Below, piece by piece: positions 33,063-33,200 of a DNA stretch of 33,200 nt. Location: assembly GCA_031291445.1 (NCBI GenBank), contig JARLJA010000005.1:1-33200 (forward strand), read 5' to 3'. The position numbers and the translations under genes are program-made. The DNA comes from Xanthobacteraceae bacterium. GTDB lineage: Bacteria > Pseudomonadota > Alphaproteobacteria > Rhizobiales > Xanthobacteraceae. Within the stretch, counting starts at the first letter, position 1; each line of letters opens with the position of its first letter. Below the pieces are notes generated by a model. That model was not told the DNA's origin. It ran no database searches and saw nothing but the letters and a program-made list of their open reading frames with translations.

Positions 33063-33200
33063 ATAGGGGTCGGGATCGGCTTTCGCCGACCCCGCCCTCC
33101 GAACCGTACGGGCGGTTTTCCCGCATACGGCTCTCCAGTCGGTAGTTTCTTCATCGAGACTGTCTCGCTGTTTGCCATGCTGCGTGAAGTGCGAACAGCC
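33063..33200 (-). mobile_element. Group II intron, 3' end (domains V and VI), truncated by the window edge
   Basis: Minus-strand bases 33133-33101 form a canonical domain V: GAGCCGTA pairs with TACGGTTC (one G-T wobble), with the catalytic AGC triad at its start, a two-base CC bulge, and a GCGG/CCGC upper stem with a GAAAA loop. Directly downstream a GGGGTCGGC-GAAA-GCCGATCCC hairpin (33097-33076) fits domain VI. The intron probably ends at CCCCTAT (about 33063). Domains I-IV and any reverse transcriptase/maturase gene would lie beyond 33200, so whether it is intact cannot be seen. It lies 98 bases after frmA, in antisense orientation. Confidence 0.85.
33101..33133 (-). ncRNA. Group II intron domain V
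   Basis: 33-base catalytic hairpin, one base shorter than the usual 34, read GAGCCGTATGCGG, GAAAA, then CCGCCCGTACGGTTC with overlapping boundaries. The AGC triad, the wobble pair and the two-base bulge are in the expected places. Confidence 0.85.

Overview
The window reads as chromosomal DNA of a high-GC alphaproteobacterium of the Bradyrhizobium/Rhodopseudomonas group. The basis is family-level recognition of the proteins: a MipZ division-site ATPase, a DUF1489 protein, a class III (glutathione-dependent) formaldehyde dehydrogenase, a one-Cys peroxiredoxin, paired NodB-type deacetylases and a free-standing FliN-like protein, all in GC-rich codon usage. Most of it is core housekeeping and envelope DNA. 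I saw no CRISPR array, prophage, conjugative module or recognisable defence system.

Layout. 1-761: C-terminal end of a SPOR-domain cell-wall protein with a strong terminator. 1005-3490 (minus): alpha/beta hydrolase, VWA protein and membrane-anchored J-domain protein, probably one transcription unit, with a possible PhaR-type palindrome upstream. 3711-5748: mipZ divergent from panC. 5794-9067 (minus): DUF1489 protein, a Pro/Ala-rich membrane protein, a small basic protein, a YidB/DUF937 protein and a glutathione transferase. 9224-11609: DUF3253 protein (plus), then YdcF-like protein, aldo/keto reductase and HTH regulator (minus). 11688-15518: MgtE magnesium channel (minus) divergent from two NodB polysaccharide deacetylases.

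15571-18198 is the least ordinary stretch: a small membrane protein, a gene-poor and visibly less GC-rich patch with an orphan GT9-type glycosyltransferase, a small gene that reads as protein only if two frameshifts are repaired, and tRNA-Leu(GAG) at its right border.

18333-25052 carries an orphan ABC substrate-binding protein, the FliN-like protein behind a CtrA-like box, a PEP-CTERM protein with a UUCG-loop terminator, lipB, acylphosphatase, and a two-gene unit of a propionyl-CoA-type carboxylase biotin subunit and an oxaloacetate-decarboxylase-like enzyme. 25190-32964 carries a secreted phosphodiesterase, an uncharacterised protein, peroxiredoxin, DUF2177 membrane protein, photolyase, EamA exporter and formaldehyde dehydrogenase. 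The right edge (about 33063-33200) holds the 3' end of a group II intron on the minus strand; its body lies outside the window.

Functional themes are envelope and polysaccharide remodelling (SPOR protein, deacetylases, YdcF, GT9), cell-cycle and motility (MipZ, FliN, CtrA-like boxes), C1 and oxidative/UV stress (formaldehyde dehydrogenase, peroxiredoxin, photolyase) and cofactor supply (panC, lipB). The most rewarding items to check are the doubly frameshifted gene beside tRNA-Leu, the group II intron edge and the set of CtrA-like boxes.
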